A DNA stretch of 64,000 nt from Ensifer adhaerens (GCF_013283195.1 NZ_JABEKT010000002.1:434001-498000), one strand, 5' to 3'. Shown: positions 16,770-26,464, numbered from the stretch's first letter. Notes: generated by a model from the letters alone, not told the origin. Numbers and translations: made by a program.

Positions 16770-18101
16770 ATGCGCACCATCGATGTGAATGAAGCGATAG
16801 ACAACAATCCGTTCGGGAGATTTCAGTGGCTGGTGGTCGCGCTCTGCGCTCTGCTGCTGATCGTTGACGGCTACGACGTCTTCGTCGCCGGCACCGTGCT
16901 GCCGACGCTGATTGCCGAGTGGGGCCTGAGCAAGCCGCAGGCTGGGGCGCTCCAGGCCTGGGCCTTGTTCGGCATGATGTTCGGCGCGCTCTTCTTCGGG
17001 CCTCTGGCTGACAGGATCGGCCGCAAGAAAGGCATCGCGATCAGCTTCCTGCTGTTCACCGTGTCGACGCTGCTCGCCGGCTTTGCGAATTCGCCTGAGC
17101 AGTTCAAGATTTTTCGGTTCTTTGCCGGTCTCGGTTGCGGCGGGCTGATGCCGAATGCGGTGGCGCTGATGAACGAATATGCGCCCAAGCGTCTTCGTGG
17201 CACCATGGTCGCCATCATGTTCTCGGGCTATTCGGTCGGCGGCATGGTCGCGGCCGGTCTCGGCATCGGCATCATTCCACAATTCGGTTGGAAGCCGATG
17301 TTCTTCGTGGCGGCGCTGCCATTGCTGCTCCTGCCGATCATCCTGTGGAAGCTGCCGGAATCGCTCGGTTTCCTCATCCGCCAGGGCAAACAGGAGAAGG
17401 CGAAACAGATCTACGCGAAGCTCGCGCCTGCACTAGCCCTTGGCGCCAGTGATCGGCTGGTGTTTTCCGAAGCCAAGGGCGCGTCCGCATCAATCGCGGA
17501 ACTGTTTCGTCACCAGCGTGCGTTGCGCACGCTCATGCTGTGGACCGCCTTTTTCTGCTGCCTGCTGCTCGTCTATCTGCTTTCGTCCTGGTTGCCGAAG
17601 GTGCTGCAGGAAGCCGGCTATGCCGAGAAGGCAAGCCTGCTCAGCCTCTTCTCGCTCAATTTCGGCGGCATGGCCGGCGCGATCGTCGGCGGCCGGCTGG
17701 GCGACCGCTTCGGTCTGCCAAAGGTGGTGGTCGGCTTCTTCGTTGCGGCCACCGCATCCATCGCGCTGATCGGCCTCAACCCGTCGGCAGGGATCCTGTT
17801 CCTGATGGTCTTCGTCGCAGGCGCCACCACGATCGGCACGCAGATCCTGCTCTATGCGAGCGTGGCGCAGCTCTACAATCTCTCTGTCCGTTCCACCGGG
17901 CTTGGCTGGGCGTCGGGCGTCGGTCGGATCGGCGCGATCGTCGGCCCGACGCTCGGCGGCGTGCTTCTTGCCAAGGAATTTCCGCTTCAACAGAACTTCC
18001 TGATCTTCTCGATCCCGGCGGCGGTCGCCGCGCTTGCCATGCTCGTATTTGCAGTCAGCAACGCCCGCAGCTCCGCAGTCGCCCGGCTTGCGACCGCCTG
18101 A
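16770..18101 (+). CDS. benK: MFS aromatic-acid (benzoate) transporter
   Basis: This is a 443-residue major-facilitator protein of the aromatic acid:H+ symporter branch. The loop motif GPLADRIGRKKG between helices 2 and 3 and the first-helix motif DGYDVFVAGTVLP are diagnostic; a second half-motif GGRLGDRFGLPKV marks the repeat. GGGGAGG stands before the ATG at 16770; a GTG at 16764 is less likely. Position after benABCD makes benzoate the natural substrate, though related proteins carry other aromatic acids. Confidence 0.88.
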   Translation: MRTIDVNEAIDNNPFGRFQWLVVALCALLLIVDGYDVFVAGTVLPTLIAEWGLSKPQAGALQAWALFGMMFGALFFGPLADRIGRKKGIAISFLLFTVSTLLAGFANSPEQFKIFRFFAGLGCGGLMPNAVALMNEYAPKRLRGTMVAIMFSGYSVGGMVAAGLGIGIIPQFGWKPMFFVAALPLLLLPIILWKLPESLGFLIRQGKQEKAKQIYAKLAPALALGASDRLVFSEAKGASASIAELFRHQRALRTLMLWTAFFCCLLLVYLLSSWLPKVLQEAGYAEKASLLSLFSLNFGGMAGAIVGGRLGDRFGLPKVVVGFFVAATASIALIGLNPSAGILFLMVFVAGATTIGTQILLYASVAQLYNLSVRSTGLGWASGVGRIGAIVGPTLGGVLLAKEFPLQQNFLIFSIPAAVAALAMLVFAVSNARSSAVARLATA

Positions 18102-18149
18102 GGCTATCCGGCTGATGTAGCAAGGCCGACCGCTCGCACTGGACTGCCC

Positions 18150-18183
18150 CGCCGCCCATTCTGGCCCGCCCGAATGGGCGGCG
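18150..18183 (+). terminator. 11-bp perfect hairpin between benK and pcaD
   Basis: CGCCGCCCATT (18150-18160) pairs perfectly with 18173-18183 around a 12-base GC-rich loop. There is no T-tract. It lies in the 138-bp gap before pcaD and could terminate part of the ben transcript or stabilise its 3' end. Confidence 0.5.
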
Positions 18184-18239
18184 GACGCTCGACCATCCGG
18201 ACACACATCCCTAGCCGCAACAACCGGAGCAATTGCGCT

Positions 18240-19058
18240 GTGACCTATCTTGAGCTTGCCAATCACCGTCTGCATTACCGCATCGATGGATACGCGAGCG
18301 ACGACAAGCCCTGGCTCGTGTTCTGCAACTCGCTCGGCACCGACATGCATATGTGGGACGCTCAGGTGGACGTCCTGTCGGCGCAGTACCGCATCTTGCG
18401 CTACGATCGCAGGGGGCACGGCCGATCGTCCGCACCGTCTCCGCCCTATTCTCTCGACGACCTCGGTGGAGATGTCCTGGCGCTGCTGGATGCGCTGGAC
18501 ATCGCGCGAACGCATTTCTGCGGCCTATCGATCGGCGGTCTCACGGGACAGTGGTTGGGTATTCATGCCGGCAAGCGTCTTGGCAAACTCGTCCTATGTG
18601 CGACCGCTGCGAAGATCGGCACTGCGGAAGGCTGGTTGGAGCGTATCGAGGCTGTGCAAGCCGGAGGGCTGGAGGCGCTGGTGCCCGCGACGGCAGAGCG
18701 TTGGTTCACACCGAAATTCCGCGCTTCCGAAGCGCGATCTGTTACCGAGGTGCTCGACAGTTTCGCCGCCACATCGCCCGCTGGATATGTGGGGTGTTGC
18801 GCAGCACTGGCAAAGGCGGACCTGCAAAATGCGCTTGCGCAGATAGAAACGCCCGTGCTTGCCATCTCCGGCGAGCAGGATCCGGTTTGCCCGCCGGCGG
18901 GTCTCGAAGATATCGCAGCCGCAGTTCAGCGCGGTCGCCACGTGTCGTTGCCGGGACGGCATATCGTCAACATCGAGTCCGCCTCCTCGTTCAACGCCGT
19001 GCTTCTGGAATTCCTCGGGAGCGAGGCCACAACACGCCCTTGCGAACCCGGCAGTTGA
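18240..19058 (+). CDS. pcaD: 3-oxoadipate enol-lactonase
   Basis: PcaD/CatD hydrolyses beta-ketoadipate enol-lactone to beta-ketoadipate, the last step supplied by this cluster. It is a 272-residue alpha/beta hydrolase with NSLGTDMHMWD (oxyanion region), the nucleophile elbow GLSIGG near residue 97 and the late acid/His segments SGEQDPVCPP and GRHIVNIE. The GTG start at 18240 follows a CCGGAG site, and homologues begin at this TYLELAN-like stretch. pcaIJ and pcaF for the final steps are absent from the window. Confidence 0.92.
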   Translation: MTYLELANHRLHYRIDGYASDDKPWLVFCNSLGTDMHMWDAQVDVLSAQYRILRYDRRGHGRSSAPSPPYSLDDLGGDVLALLDALDIARTHFCGLSIGGLTGQWLGIHAGKRLGKLVLCATAAKIGTAEGWLERIEAVQAGGLEALVPATAERWFTPKFRASEARSVTEVLDSFAATSPAGYVGCCAALAKADLQNALAQIETPVLAISGEQDPVCPPAGLEDIAAAVQRGRHVSLPGRHIVNIESASSFNAVLLEFLGSEATTRPCEPGS

Positions 19059-19430
19059 CGCCGGGCCAGCATTATCGGTGCCGAAAACCCGCCAAGGGCT
19101 GCAGCTGGCGCCAAATGGTATTGCCGCAGGCACTGACCTGCGGAAAAAGGGCAAAAAAAAGGGGCCGTCGGAAAACCGCGGCCCTTAAGTGTGAAGGTCA
19201 ATAAACCTCCAGAGGGGAACAGCTGCTGCGGCGGAACTGGGAGGAGACCGCCATGTGCATCAGCTGCAGGCGTTATGCTCGTTTTTTGATCAGTTGGAAA
19301 ACATTTTTTGTGCAATGCAGCTATGCGTGCGCTGCACTGCGCCCGTATGCCTGACTACGGCCTTGCCGGCCGGTGCCTGTCTACACGTCGCATTTGGCGA
19401 TGCCGACCTTGATGAATGCAGCGCCGCCAT
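19059..19430. other. 372-bp intergenic region between convergent pcaD and agpT
   Basis: No supportable gene is seen. The only clear element is the strong terminator at 19153-19186. Short frames here lack ribosome-binding sites and family resemblance. Confidence 0.6.
19153..19186 (-). terminator. Rho-independent terminator for agpT (possibly bidirectional)
   Basis: On the minus strand, GGGCCG-CGG, a TTTT loop and CCG-A-CGGCCC form a GC-rich stem with one bulge, followed directly by eight T residues (A-tract 19153-19160 on +). This is the clearest intrinsic terminator in the window. It faces agpT transcripts and may also stop the ben operon. Confidence 0.8.
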
Positions 19431-20354
19431 TCAGGTCCGCTTTGCCGAGTTCAGTGCGTCCCGGCTTTTGGCGGCGACGCTCGAATACATCCCGGTTGTG
19501 CGAAACTCGGTAGGGTTCGCCCCGAAATGGCGTCGGAAGACTTTGGCGAAATAGTTCGGATCCTCGAAGCCGGACATGTTCGATACCTCCTTGACGGACA
19601 GATGCGCAGCCTTCGTCAAAAGTTTCGCCCCCCGTTGCAACCTTTTACGCAGCACGAACTCCGCCGGCGGCATGCCCTCGCTGGCGGCAAAGACGCGCGA
19701 GAAATGTGCACGGCTGAGCCCCGCGACTTCGGCCAGTTTCTCGACGGGCAGGGGATGCTCAAGGTTCGCCATGATATGCTGGATGACCTGTTGCATCGTC
19801 CGGTACTCCTGGCTGAAGACCGGATGGGCGCCGAAGACGTCGTCGTAGAGGGCCATCGCCGCCTCATAGGCGATGGCCGACGCACTGCCCGACGCCTCGC
19901 CCCCACCTGAAATCAGCCGCAGGCTGCAGTCTGCCAGATGCTCGATCGTCTCGGGCTTCAGGTTCAGGACCGGTCCGGTCGTCGAAAGTATGGCCTTGTG
20001 GATGCGCAACGCCTCCTCGCCGTTCATCGAGATCCAGAAGAACTCCCACCGGCCGCCCTGTTCGAGCCAGTAGCGGTGATTGTGCGGGACCATGAGGAGT
20101 AACGTTTCGCCCGCGCGCACACGGTGGTTGCGTGTCTCGTAGCGCAGGTTTCCGGCGCCTGAGAGCGTGTGCTGCAGCACGGTGAACGGCGTCTGGCCCC
20201 GCTTGCGACCGTCCCAGTCGTAGCTTGCATCGGTGCGAATCTCATAGCCCGTGCTGGTCGGCATCGTGTGCAGGCTATGACGTCCGCGCGGCAGCGAGAC
20301 CGTCTTCATCGCCGGGCCGTTCTCGATCAATCTTTTCAGCACAGAATTACCCAT
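19431..20354 (-). CDS. agpT: AraC-family activator of alpha-galactoside genes
   Basis: This 307-residue regulator has an N-terminal cupin-like sensing domain (RVRAGETLLLMVPHNHRYWL near residue 90) and a C-terminal double HTH (LAEVAGLSRAHFSRVFAASE and EVSNMSGFEDPNYFAKVFRR). It diverges from agaL1. In S. meliloti an AraC-type protein, AgpT, is required for induction of the same gene set by alpha-galactosides; the name is given by order and family. The ATG at 20354 opens MGNSVLKRLIENG; upstream codons would run into the promoter region. Confidence 0.85.
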   Translation of the reverse strand: MGNSVLKRLIENGPAMKTVSLPRGRHSLHTMPTSTGYEIRTDASYDWDGRKRGQTPFTVLQHTLSGAGNLRYETRNHRVRAGETLLLMVPHNHRYWLEQGGRWEFFWISMNGEEALRIHKAILSTTGPVLNLKPETIEHLADCSLRLISGGGEASGSASAIAYEAAMALYDDVFGAHPVFSQEYRTMQQVIQHIMANLEHPLPVEKLAEVAGLSRAHFSRVFAASEGMPPAEFVLRKRLQRGAKLLTKAAHLSVKEVSNMSGFEDPNYFAKVFRRHFGANPTEFRTTGMYSSVAAKSRDALNSAKRT

Positions 20355-20384
20355 GAAAGCACAATACCTCTCTGGTGGCATCAC

Positions 20385-20402
20385 GCATTATACGCATAAT
20401 GC
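20385..20402. promoter_or_regulatory. Dyad between agpT and agaL1
   Basis: GCATTAT-ACGC-ATAATGC is a perfect 7-bp dyad 31-48 bp upstream of the agpT ATG in the divergent promoter region. It may be an autoregulatory site or part of the agpT promoter. AraC proteins more often use direct repeats, so assignment to AgpT is uncertain. Confidence 0.4.
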
Positions 20403-20545
20403 CTCTCAACAACGCAAGATGGCTGATTTTGAGCGATATGGACGGAACGGATCGGCAGGGAAAGCACGCTTAGGTGTAACCTTCCGGTTGAACCAATTTT
20501 ACCCAATCTCTCACATCCAGCCGAACGAGCAGCGACGAGGACAGC

Positions 20546-22018
20546 ATGGGTAACTTCAAGATTGCCATCATCGGCGCCGGCAGCGTCGGATTCACCAAGA
20601 AGCTCTTCACCGATATTCTCTGCGTGCCGGAGTTCCATGATGTCGAGTTCGCGCTGACCGACGTCAGCGCAAACAATCTCGAGATGATCAAGTCGATTCT
20701 CGACAGGATCGTCGAGGCCAACAAACTGCCGACCAAGGTCACCGCCTCGACCGACCGCCGCGAGGCGATCGAAGGTGCACGCTATATCATCAGCTGTGTG
20801 CGGGTCGGTGGGCTCAGCGCCTATGCGGACGACATCCAGATCCCGCTGAAATACGGTGTCGACCAGTGCGTCGGCGATACGATCTGCGCCGGCGGTATTC
20901 TCTATGGCCAGCGCAACATCCCGGTCATCCTGGATTTCTGCAAGGATATCCGCGAACTGGCCGAGCCGGGTGCAAAATTCCTCAACTATGCCAACCCGAT
21001 GGCGATGAACACCTGGGCGGCGATCGAGTACGGCAAGGTCGATGCGATCGGGCTTTGCCATGGGGTTCAGCACGGCGGTGAGCAGATCGCCGAAATCCTC
21101 GGCGCCAAGGACGGCGAACTCGACTTCATCTGCTCGGGCATCAACCATCAGACGTGGTTCGTCGATGTGAGGCTGCGCGGCCGCAAGATCGGCAAGGACG
21201 AGCTGGTTGCCGCCTTCGAGGCGCACCCGGTCTTTTCCAAACAGGAAAAGCTGCGCATCGACGTGCTCAAGCGCTTCGGCGTCTATTCCACCGAAAGCAA
21301 CGGCCACCTGTCGGAATACCTGCCCTGGTATCGCAAGCGGCCTGACGAAGTGACGCGCTGGATCGACATGTCGGACTGGATCCATGGTGAGACCGGCGGC
21401 TATCTGCGCCACTCGACCGAGACACGTAACTGGTTCGAGACCGAGTTCTCGCAGTTCCTTGAAGCCGCCGCCAGGCCGATCGATCCTGCTCGCCGTTCCA
21501 ACGAGCATGCGAGCCATATCCTCGAGGCTCTGGAGACCGGGCGCGTCTATCGCGGCCACTTCAATGTGAAGAACAACGGCGTGATCACCAACCTGCCGTC
21601 GGACGCGATCATCGAATCGCCCGGCTTCGTCGATCGCTTCGGCATCAACATGGTCGCGGGCATCACGCTCCCCGAGGCTTGTGCTGCCACCTGCATTTCA
21701 TCGATCAACGTCCAGCGCATGTCTGTCCACGCAGCGATCTCCGGCGATATCGATCTGTTGAAGCTTGCGGTTCTGCACGACCCCCTGGTCGGCGCCGTCT
21801 GCACGCCGGAAGAAGTCTGGCAAATGGTCGACGAAATGGTCGTCGCTCAGGCGCAATGGCTTCCCCAGTACGCCGACGCCGTGCCGGCGGCCCGCGAGCG
21901 CCTGAGCAAGGCAACGGTCAGGACCCGCGAATGGAAGGGCGCTGCCCGCCGCGAAATCCGATCGATCGAGGAACTGCGCGCCGAGAAGGAAGCGACGACA
22001 TTGCGTGCGGCTGGCTGA
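20546..22018 (+). CDS. agaL1: GH4 alpha-glycosidase (AgaL1 position)
   Basis: This 490-residue family-4 glycosidase uses NAD+ and a divalent metal in an oxidation-elimination mechanism. The dinucleotide motif IGAGSVGFTKKLF opens the protein, and NPMAMNTW near 151 and the metal-binding GLCHGVQ near 169 follow. The active-site tetrad is CHGV, unlike CHSV in the second copy at 28153, so its sugar specificity may differ from alpha-galactosidase. GACAGC with AGGA precedes the ATG. First gene of the agp operon. Family certain, substrate less so. Confidence 0.88.
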   Translation: MGNFKIAIIGAGSVGFTKKLFTDILCVPEFHDVEFALTDVSANNLEMIKSILDRIVEANKLPTKVTASTDRREAIEGARYIISCVRVGGLSAYADDIQIPLKYGVDQCVGDTICAGGILYGQRNIPVILDFCKDIRELAEPGAKFLNYANPMAMNTWAAIEYGKVDAIGLCHGVQHGGEQIAEILGAKDGELDFICSGINHQTWFVDVRLRGRKIGKDELVAAFEAHPVFSKQEKLRIDVLKRFGVYSTESNGHLSEYLPWYRKRPDEVTRWIDMSDWIHGETGGYLRHSTETRNWFETEFSQFLEAAARPIDPARRSNEHASHILEALETGRVYRGHFNVKNNGVITNLPSDAIIESPGFVDRFGINMVAGITLPEACAATCISSINVQRMSVHAAISGDIDLLKLAVLHDPLVGAVCTPEEVWQMVDEMVVAQAQWLPQYADAVPAARERLSKATVRTREWKGAARREIRSIEELRAEKEATTLRAAG

Positions 22019-22028
22019 CAGGCCGAGG

Positions 22029-22065
22029 CGAGGGGACGCGGCAGCTTGGGAGAGCCGCCCCCTCG
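22029..22065 (+). other. Intercistronic hairpin before agpA
   Basis: CGAGGGG (22029-22035) pairs with CCCCTCG (22059-22065) and an inner CGGC/GCCG stem lies inside, with a small internal loop. It stands between agaL1 and the binding-protein gene. Confidence 0.45.
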
Positions 22066-22156
22066 GATCAGACGCGCGTCTGCGAATGAAGGAAAATGCG
22101 TGAGGAGCAAGCCGTGCCGTTTCGGTCCGGCGTGAAGCATGAGGGAGAGAGAAACG

Positions 22157-24244
22157 ATGAACGCAATGCGCCATTTTAGACTGCGAGCCGCCCTGATGGT
22201 CGGCGTATCGACCTTTGCCGTGCAAGCCTGGGCTTCCGAGCCGACCGTGGTGCCCGAACAGCCGCCATTTCCCGCACAGGGCAAGATCACCTATGTGCCC
22301 CGCGATTCCATCCTCGAATACAAGGCTTTGCCGGAGTATCGGGAGCCCGATTGGGTGACCGAGAAATTCGTGAAAACCGGCAAGCTGCCGTCGGTTGCCG
22401 AACGGCTGCCGAAGGAGCCCCTCGTCTTCAAGACGGGCAACATGCCCGACGGCCTCGGCGTCTATGGCGACACGATGCGCCACGTCGTCGGTGGGCGTCC
22501 GGAAGGGTGGAACTACTCGGCCGGACAGACGCAGGGCTGGGGCGGCATCGACATCGAAATGTTCGAGTGCCTGACCCGGACGGCGCCGCTTTACCAGGTC
22601 GAGGCAAAGGACATGGAGCCGCTGCCGAACCTCGCCAAAAGCTGGGAGTGGTCACAGGACGGCCACAAGCTGACCATGCACCTGATCGAAGGGGCCAAAT
22701 GGTCGGATGGCGTTCCGTTTTCGTCTGATGACGTGATGTTCTACTGGGAGGACAATGTCGTCGATCCGAACGTCTCGCCGCTCAACGGTGCAACGCCGGA
22801 AACGTTTGGAGAAGGCACGACGCTGAAGGCCATCGACGCCAACACGGTCGAATGGACCTTCAAGGAGGCGTTCCCGCGCCAGCATCTCTATTCGATGGCT
22901 TATGGCACCTTCTGCCCGGGCCCGGCGCATATCCTGAAGACGAAGCACCCGAAATACAACAAGGACATGACCTACGATCAGTACAAGAACGGCTTTCCGC
23001 CGGAGTATCTGAACATCCCGGTCATGGGCGCATGGGTGCCGGTCGAATATCGCTCGGACGACATCATCGTGCTGCGCCGAAATCCGTACTACTGGAAGGT
23101 CGACGAGGCCGGCAACCAGCTGCCTTACCTCAATGAGATGCATTATAAGCTGTCGACCTGGGCCGACCGCGACGTGCAGGCAATCGCCGGCTCCGGCGAC
23201 TTCTCCAATCTCGAGCAGCCGGAGAATTTCGTCGAATCCCTGAAGCGCGCCGCATCGGAAACGGCACCCGCGCGCCTTGCCTTCGGTGCTCGCCTGATCG
23301 GCTATAACCTGCACATGAACTTTTCCGGCAATGGCTGGGGCGATCCGGATGAACGCGCCAAGGCCGTACGCGAGCTCAATCGCAACGCGGACTTCCGCAA
23401 GGCCGTGACGATGGCGATCGATCGCAAGAAGCTCGGCGAGTCGCTCGTCAAGGGCCCGTTCACCGCGATCTATCCCGGCGGACTGTCGTCCGGCACCAGC
23501 TTTTATGATCGTCAGTCGACGGTCTATTATCCTTTCGATCTCGAAGGCGCCAAGGCGCTGCTTGAAAAGGCGGGCTTGAAGGACACGGATGGCAACGGCT
23601 TCGTCAACTATCCCGCCGACACGCTGGGCGGCAAGGATGTCGAGATCGTGCTTCTCGTTACCTCCGAGTACAACACCGACAAGAATCTCGCCGAAGGCGT
23701 GGTCGGGCAGATGGAAAAACTCGGGCTGCGCATCGTCCTCAACGCGCTGGACGGCAAGCAGCGCGACGCCACCAACTATGCCGGACGCTTCGACTGGATG
23801 GTGCATCGCAACGGCGCCGAATTGTCGTCCGTCGTACAGAACACGCCTCAGCTGGCTGCCACCGGTCCACGTACAAGTTGGCATCACCGCGTGCCGGAGA
23901 GCGGCGAACTTGATCTGATGCCGTTCGAACAGGAACTCGTCGACATCGTCAACAAGTTCATCGCCAGCAACGACAACGACGAGCGGGCTGATCTGATGAA
24001 GCAGTACCAGAAGGTCTCGACGAGCAATGTCGATACGGTCGGTCTGACGGAGTATCCGGGCGCGCTGGTCATCAACAAGCGCTTCTCCAACATTCCAAGC
24101 GGTGCGCCGATCTTCATGTTCAACTGGGCGGAGGACACGATCATCCGGGAGAGGGTGTTCGTGGCCGCCGACAAGCAGGGGGACTACGAGTTGTTCCCCG
24201 AGCAGCTGCCGGGCAAGCCGGGTGAAGGCGGCCCGATCAACTGA
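22157..24244 (+). CDS. agpA: Alpha-galactoside periplasmic binding protein
   Basis: This is a 695-residue family-5 (peptide/oligosaccharide type) binding protein. A signal peptide (MRHFRLRAALMVGVSTFAVQ, cut near AWASE) is followed by the large three-lobed fold, including KSWEWSQDGHKLTMHL and WSDGVPFSSDDVMFYW around residues 160-195. S. meliloti AgpA, required for melibiose and raffinose use, is of this type and sits in the same order. A GGGAGA site precedes the ATG at 22157. A strong hairpin follows the stop. Confidence 0.9.
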   Translation: MNAMRHFRLRAALMVGVSTFAVQAWASEPTVVPEQPPFPAQGKITYVPRDSILEYKALPEYREPDWVTEKFVKTGKLPSVAERLPKEPLVFKTGNMPDGLGVYGDTMRHVVGGRPEGWNYSAGQTQGWGGIDIEMFECLTRTAPLYQVEAKDMEPLPNLAKSWEWSQDGHKLTMHLIEGAKWSDGVPFSSDDVMFYWEDNVVDPNVSPLNGATPETFGEGTTLKAIDANTVEWTFKEAFPRQHLYSMAYGTFCPGPAHILKTKHPKYNKDMTYDQYKNGFPPEYLNIPVMGAWVPVEYRSDDIIVLRRNPYYWKVDEAGNQLPYLNEMHYKLSTWADRDVQAIAGSGDFSNLEQPENFVESLKRAASETAPARLAFGARLIGYNLHMNFSGNGWGDPDERAKAVRELNRNADFRKAVTMAIDRKKLGESLVKGPFTAIYPGGLSSGTSFYDRQSTVYYPFDLEGAKALLEKAGLKDTDGNGFVNYPADTLGGKDVEIVLLVTSEYNTDKNLAEGVVGQMEKLGLRIVLNALDGKQRDATNYAGRFDWMVHRNGAELSSVVQNTPQLAATGPRTSWHHRVPESGELDLMPFEQELVDIVNKFIASNDNDERADLMKQYQKVSTSNVDTVGLTEYPGALVINKRFSNIPSGAPIFMFNWAEDTIIRERVFVAADKQGDYELFPEQLPGKPGEGGPIN

Positions 24245-24257
24245 CCCTTCGCGGCAT

Positions 24258-24291
24258 TCGCTCCGGCCGCAGTCGATCGTGGCCGGAGCGA
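24258..24291 (+). other. Hairpin after agpA
   Basis: TCGCTCCGGCC and GGCCGGAGCGA form a perfect 11-bp stem with a 12-base loop, 14 bases after the agpA stop. Such stems behind binding-protein cistrons commonly protect the upstream message; no T-tract is present. Confidence 0.55.
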
Positions 24292-24322
24292 TCCTTCAAC
24301 AACACAAGAGAACCTAACAGCC

Positions 24323-25336
24323 ATGTTCCGATTTCTGCTTGTGCGCATCGCATCCGCCATACCCGTGCTCTTCGTGCTGAGCGTCGTCACGTTCGCGATC
24401 ATTCAGGCCCCTCCGGGCGACTACAGCGACTATATTCGCTCGCAGCTGATCAACCAGGGTGGCGCCTCCTTCGAGGAAGCGGATGCCCAGGCCCAGGCCT
24501 ACAAGGTCGCCAACGGCCTCGATAAGCCGATGGCGGTTCAGTACGTCAACTGGATCACCGGCATTCTGACCCGCGGCGACTTCGGCCATAGCCTGTTCTA
24601 CAACAAGCCGGTGGCGGACGTGGTCGGCGAACGGCTGCCGCGCACTCTGGCGCTGGCGCTGGTTTGCCACATCCTCGCATCGATCATCGGCATCACCTTC
24701 GGCATCCTTGCCGCCACGCGGCAATATTCCTGGATCGACAGCCTGCTGTCAGGCATTTCCTTCCTGGGCATGACGGTGCCGCGCTTCCTGATGGCGCTGA
24801 TCATCGTCTATATCATGGTCTTCCATTTCAACGTGACCGAGATCAACAGCTTCCATTCCGCCCGCTATGGCGGCGCGCCCTGGTCCTGGGATAAATTCGT
24901 CGATCTCCTGAAGCATGTCTGGCCGGTGATCGCGATCGCCACTTTCGGCGGCCTCGCCTACAACATGCGCGTGATGCGGGGCAATCTGCTCGACACGCTG
25001 AACGCCCAATATGTCGAGACCGCTCGTGCCAAGGGGCTTTCGGAGGGGGCGGTCATCATGCGCCATGCCGTGCCGAATGCGCTGCACCCGCTGGTCATGT
25101 ATCAGGGCGTGGTTCTGCCCTATATGCTGACCGGCGAAATCGAGACGGCGATCATCTTTGCCCTGCCAACCGTCGGGCCGGCCATCGTCGGCTCCATGTG
25201 GGTCGGCGACGTCTATGTCACCGCCACCTTCATGCTGGTGCTGTCGGCGACGCTCATCATCGGCAACATCATCGCGGACATGCTGCTGGCGATGCTCGAT
25301 CCGCGGGTGCGGCTTGGCGGAGGTGCACACGCATGA
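24323..25336 (+). CDS. agpB: Alpha-galactoside ABC permease (DppB-like)
   Basis: This 337-residue inner-membrane protein of the DppB/OppB type has the N-terminal helix and GDFGHSLFYNKPV stretch characteristic of the family. The EAA-type loop ETARAKGLSEGAVIMRHAVPNAL is near residues 233-255. It pairs with AgpC and overlaps it by four bases. Confidence 0.92.
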   Translation: MFRFLLVRIASAIPVLFVLSVVTFAIIQAPPGDYSDYIRSQLINQGGASFEEADAQAQAYKVANGLDKPMAVQYVNWITGILTRGDFGHSLFYNKPVADVVGERLPRTLALALVCHILASIIGITFGILAATRQYSWIDSLLSGISFLGMTVPRFLMALIIVYIMVFHFNVTEINSFHSARYGGAPWSWDKFVDLLKHVWPVIAIATFGGLAYNMRVMRGNLLDTLNAQYVETARAKGLSEGAVIMRHAVPNALHPLVMYQGVVLPYMLTGEIETAIIFALPTVGPAIVGSMWVGDVYVTATFMLVLSATLIIGNIIADMLLAMLDPRVRLGGGAHA

Positions 25337-26454
25337 AGGCCAACATTCAAGACATCATCGCCGTGCCGGCACCGGCTGCTCACCACGGCAACGAGACCTA
25401 TCTGGCGCTCGTCTGGCGCCGCCTCAAGCGGTCCTGGACCGGCATGGCCGGCCTCATCCTCGTCTGCCTGCTGATGCTCATGACGATCTTTGCGGAGTTC
25501 TTCTCGCCCGTCGATCCGAAGCTGACCGGCGTCGCCTTTGCGCCGCCGCAAGTAATCAGCATCACCGACCAGGACGGCAACTTCGTCTGGCCGCGCACCT
25601 ACCAGGTGGGCGAGGGCACCGAGCTCGACCCGATCACCTTCCAGCCGATCGTCGGCCCTGACTATGCCAATCCCAAGGACCTCGGGTTCTTCGTCAAGGG
25701 GTTCAGCTACCGGCTTCTTGGCGTCCTGCCGACGGACCGGCATTTCTTCGGCGCCGTCGATGGAACGCCGGTCAATTTCCTCGGCACAGACAAGTTCGGC
25801 CGGGATGTGCTGTCGCGCATCTTCCATGGCTCGCGCGTATCCCTGATGATCGCATTGACGGTGGTGTTCATCGTCACGGTCGTTGGAACTACGATCGGCA
25901 TGGTGTCGGGCTACTTCGGCGGCCGCTTCGACATCTGGATGCAGCGCTTCGTCGAGCTGGTGCTGGCCTTTCCGCAACTGCCGCTCTATCTGGCGCTGAC
26001 GTCGCTGATCCCGGTGACGGCGCCGACCAACGTCTTCCTCGCCTTCGTCATCTTCGTCATGTCGGCGCTCGGCTGGGCACAGATGTCGCGCGAGGTGCGC
26101 GGCAAGACGCTGGCGCTCGCCAGGATAGACTACGTGCGGGCAGCCATGGCGATCGGCGCCACCGATCGTCGCATCATCTTCCAGCACATCTTTCCCAACG
26201 TCATGAGCCACGTCATCGTCGCGGTGACGCTGGCGATCCCCAACGTGGTGCTGCTGGAATCGTTCCTCGGCTTCCTCGGGTTTGCGGTCAAGCCGCCTTT
26301 GATGTCCTGGGGACTGATGCTGCAGGATACCGCCACCTATTCCGTCATCGGATCCTATCCCTGGATCCTGTCGCCCGTCGCCTTCGTGCTGATCACCGTC
26401 TTTGCGTTCAATGCGCTTGGCGATGGCCTGCGCGACGCCGTCGATCCCTATTGA
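25333..26454 (+). CDS. agpC: Alpha-galactoside ABC permease (DppC-like)
   Basis: This 373-residue partner permease has a first helix (WTGMAGLILVCLLMLMTIFA), a periplasmic insert of roughly 100 residues and then the FGRDVLSRIFHGSRVSLMIAL block of DppC proteins. The EAA loop DYVRAAMAIGATDRRIIFQH is near residue 260. The ATG overlaps the agpB stop; the longer upstream frame only shadows agpB. Confidence 0.92.
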   Translation: MKANIQDIIAVPAPAAHHGNETYLALVWRRLKRSWTGMAGLILVCLLMLMTIFAEFFSPVDPKLTGVAFAPPQVISITDQDGNFVWPRTYQVGEGTELDPITFQPIVGPDYANPKDLGFFVKGFSYRLLGVLPTDRHFFGAVDGTPVNFLGTDKFGRDVLSRIFHGSRVSLMIALTVVFIVTVVGTTIGMVSGYFGGRFDIWMQRFVELVLAFPQLPLYLALTSLIPVTAPTNVFLAFVIFVMSALGWAQMSREVRGKTLALARIDYVRAAMAIGATDRRIIFQHIFPNVMSHVIVAVTLAIPNVVLLESFLGFLGFAVKPPLMSWGLMLQDTATYSVIGSYPWILSPVAFVLITVFAFNALGDGLRDAVDPY

Positions 26455-26464
26455 GGAGGCGCCC

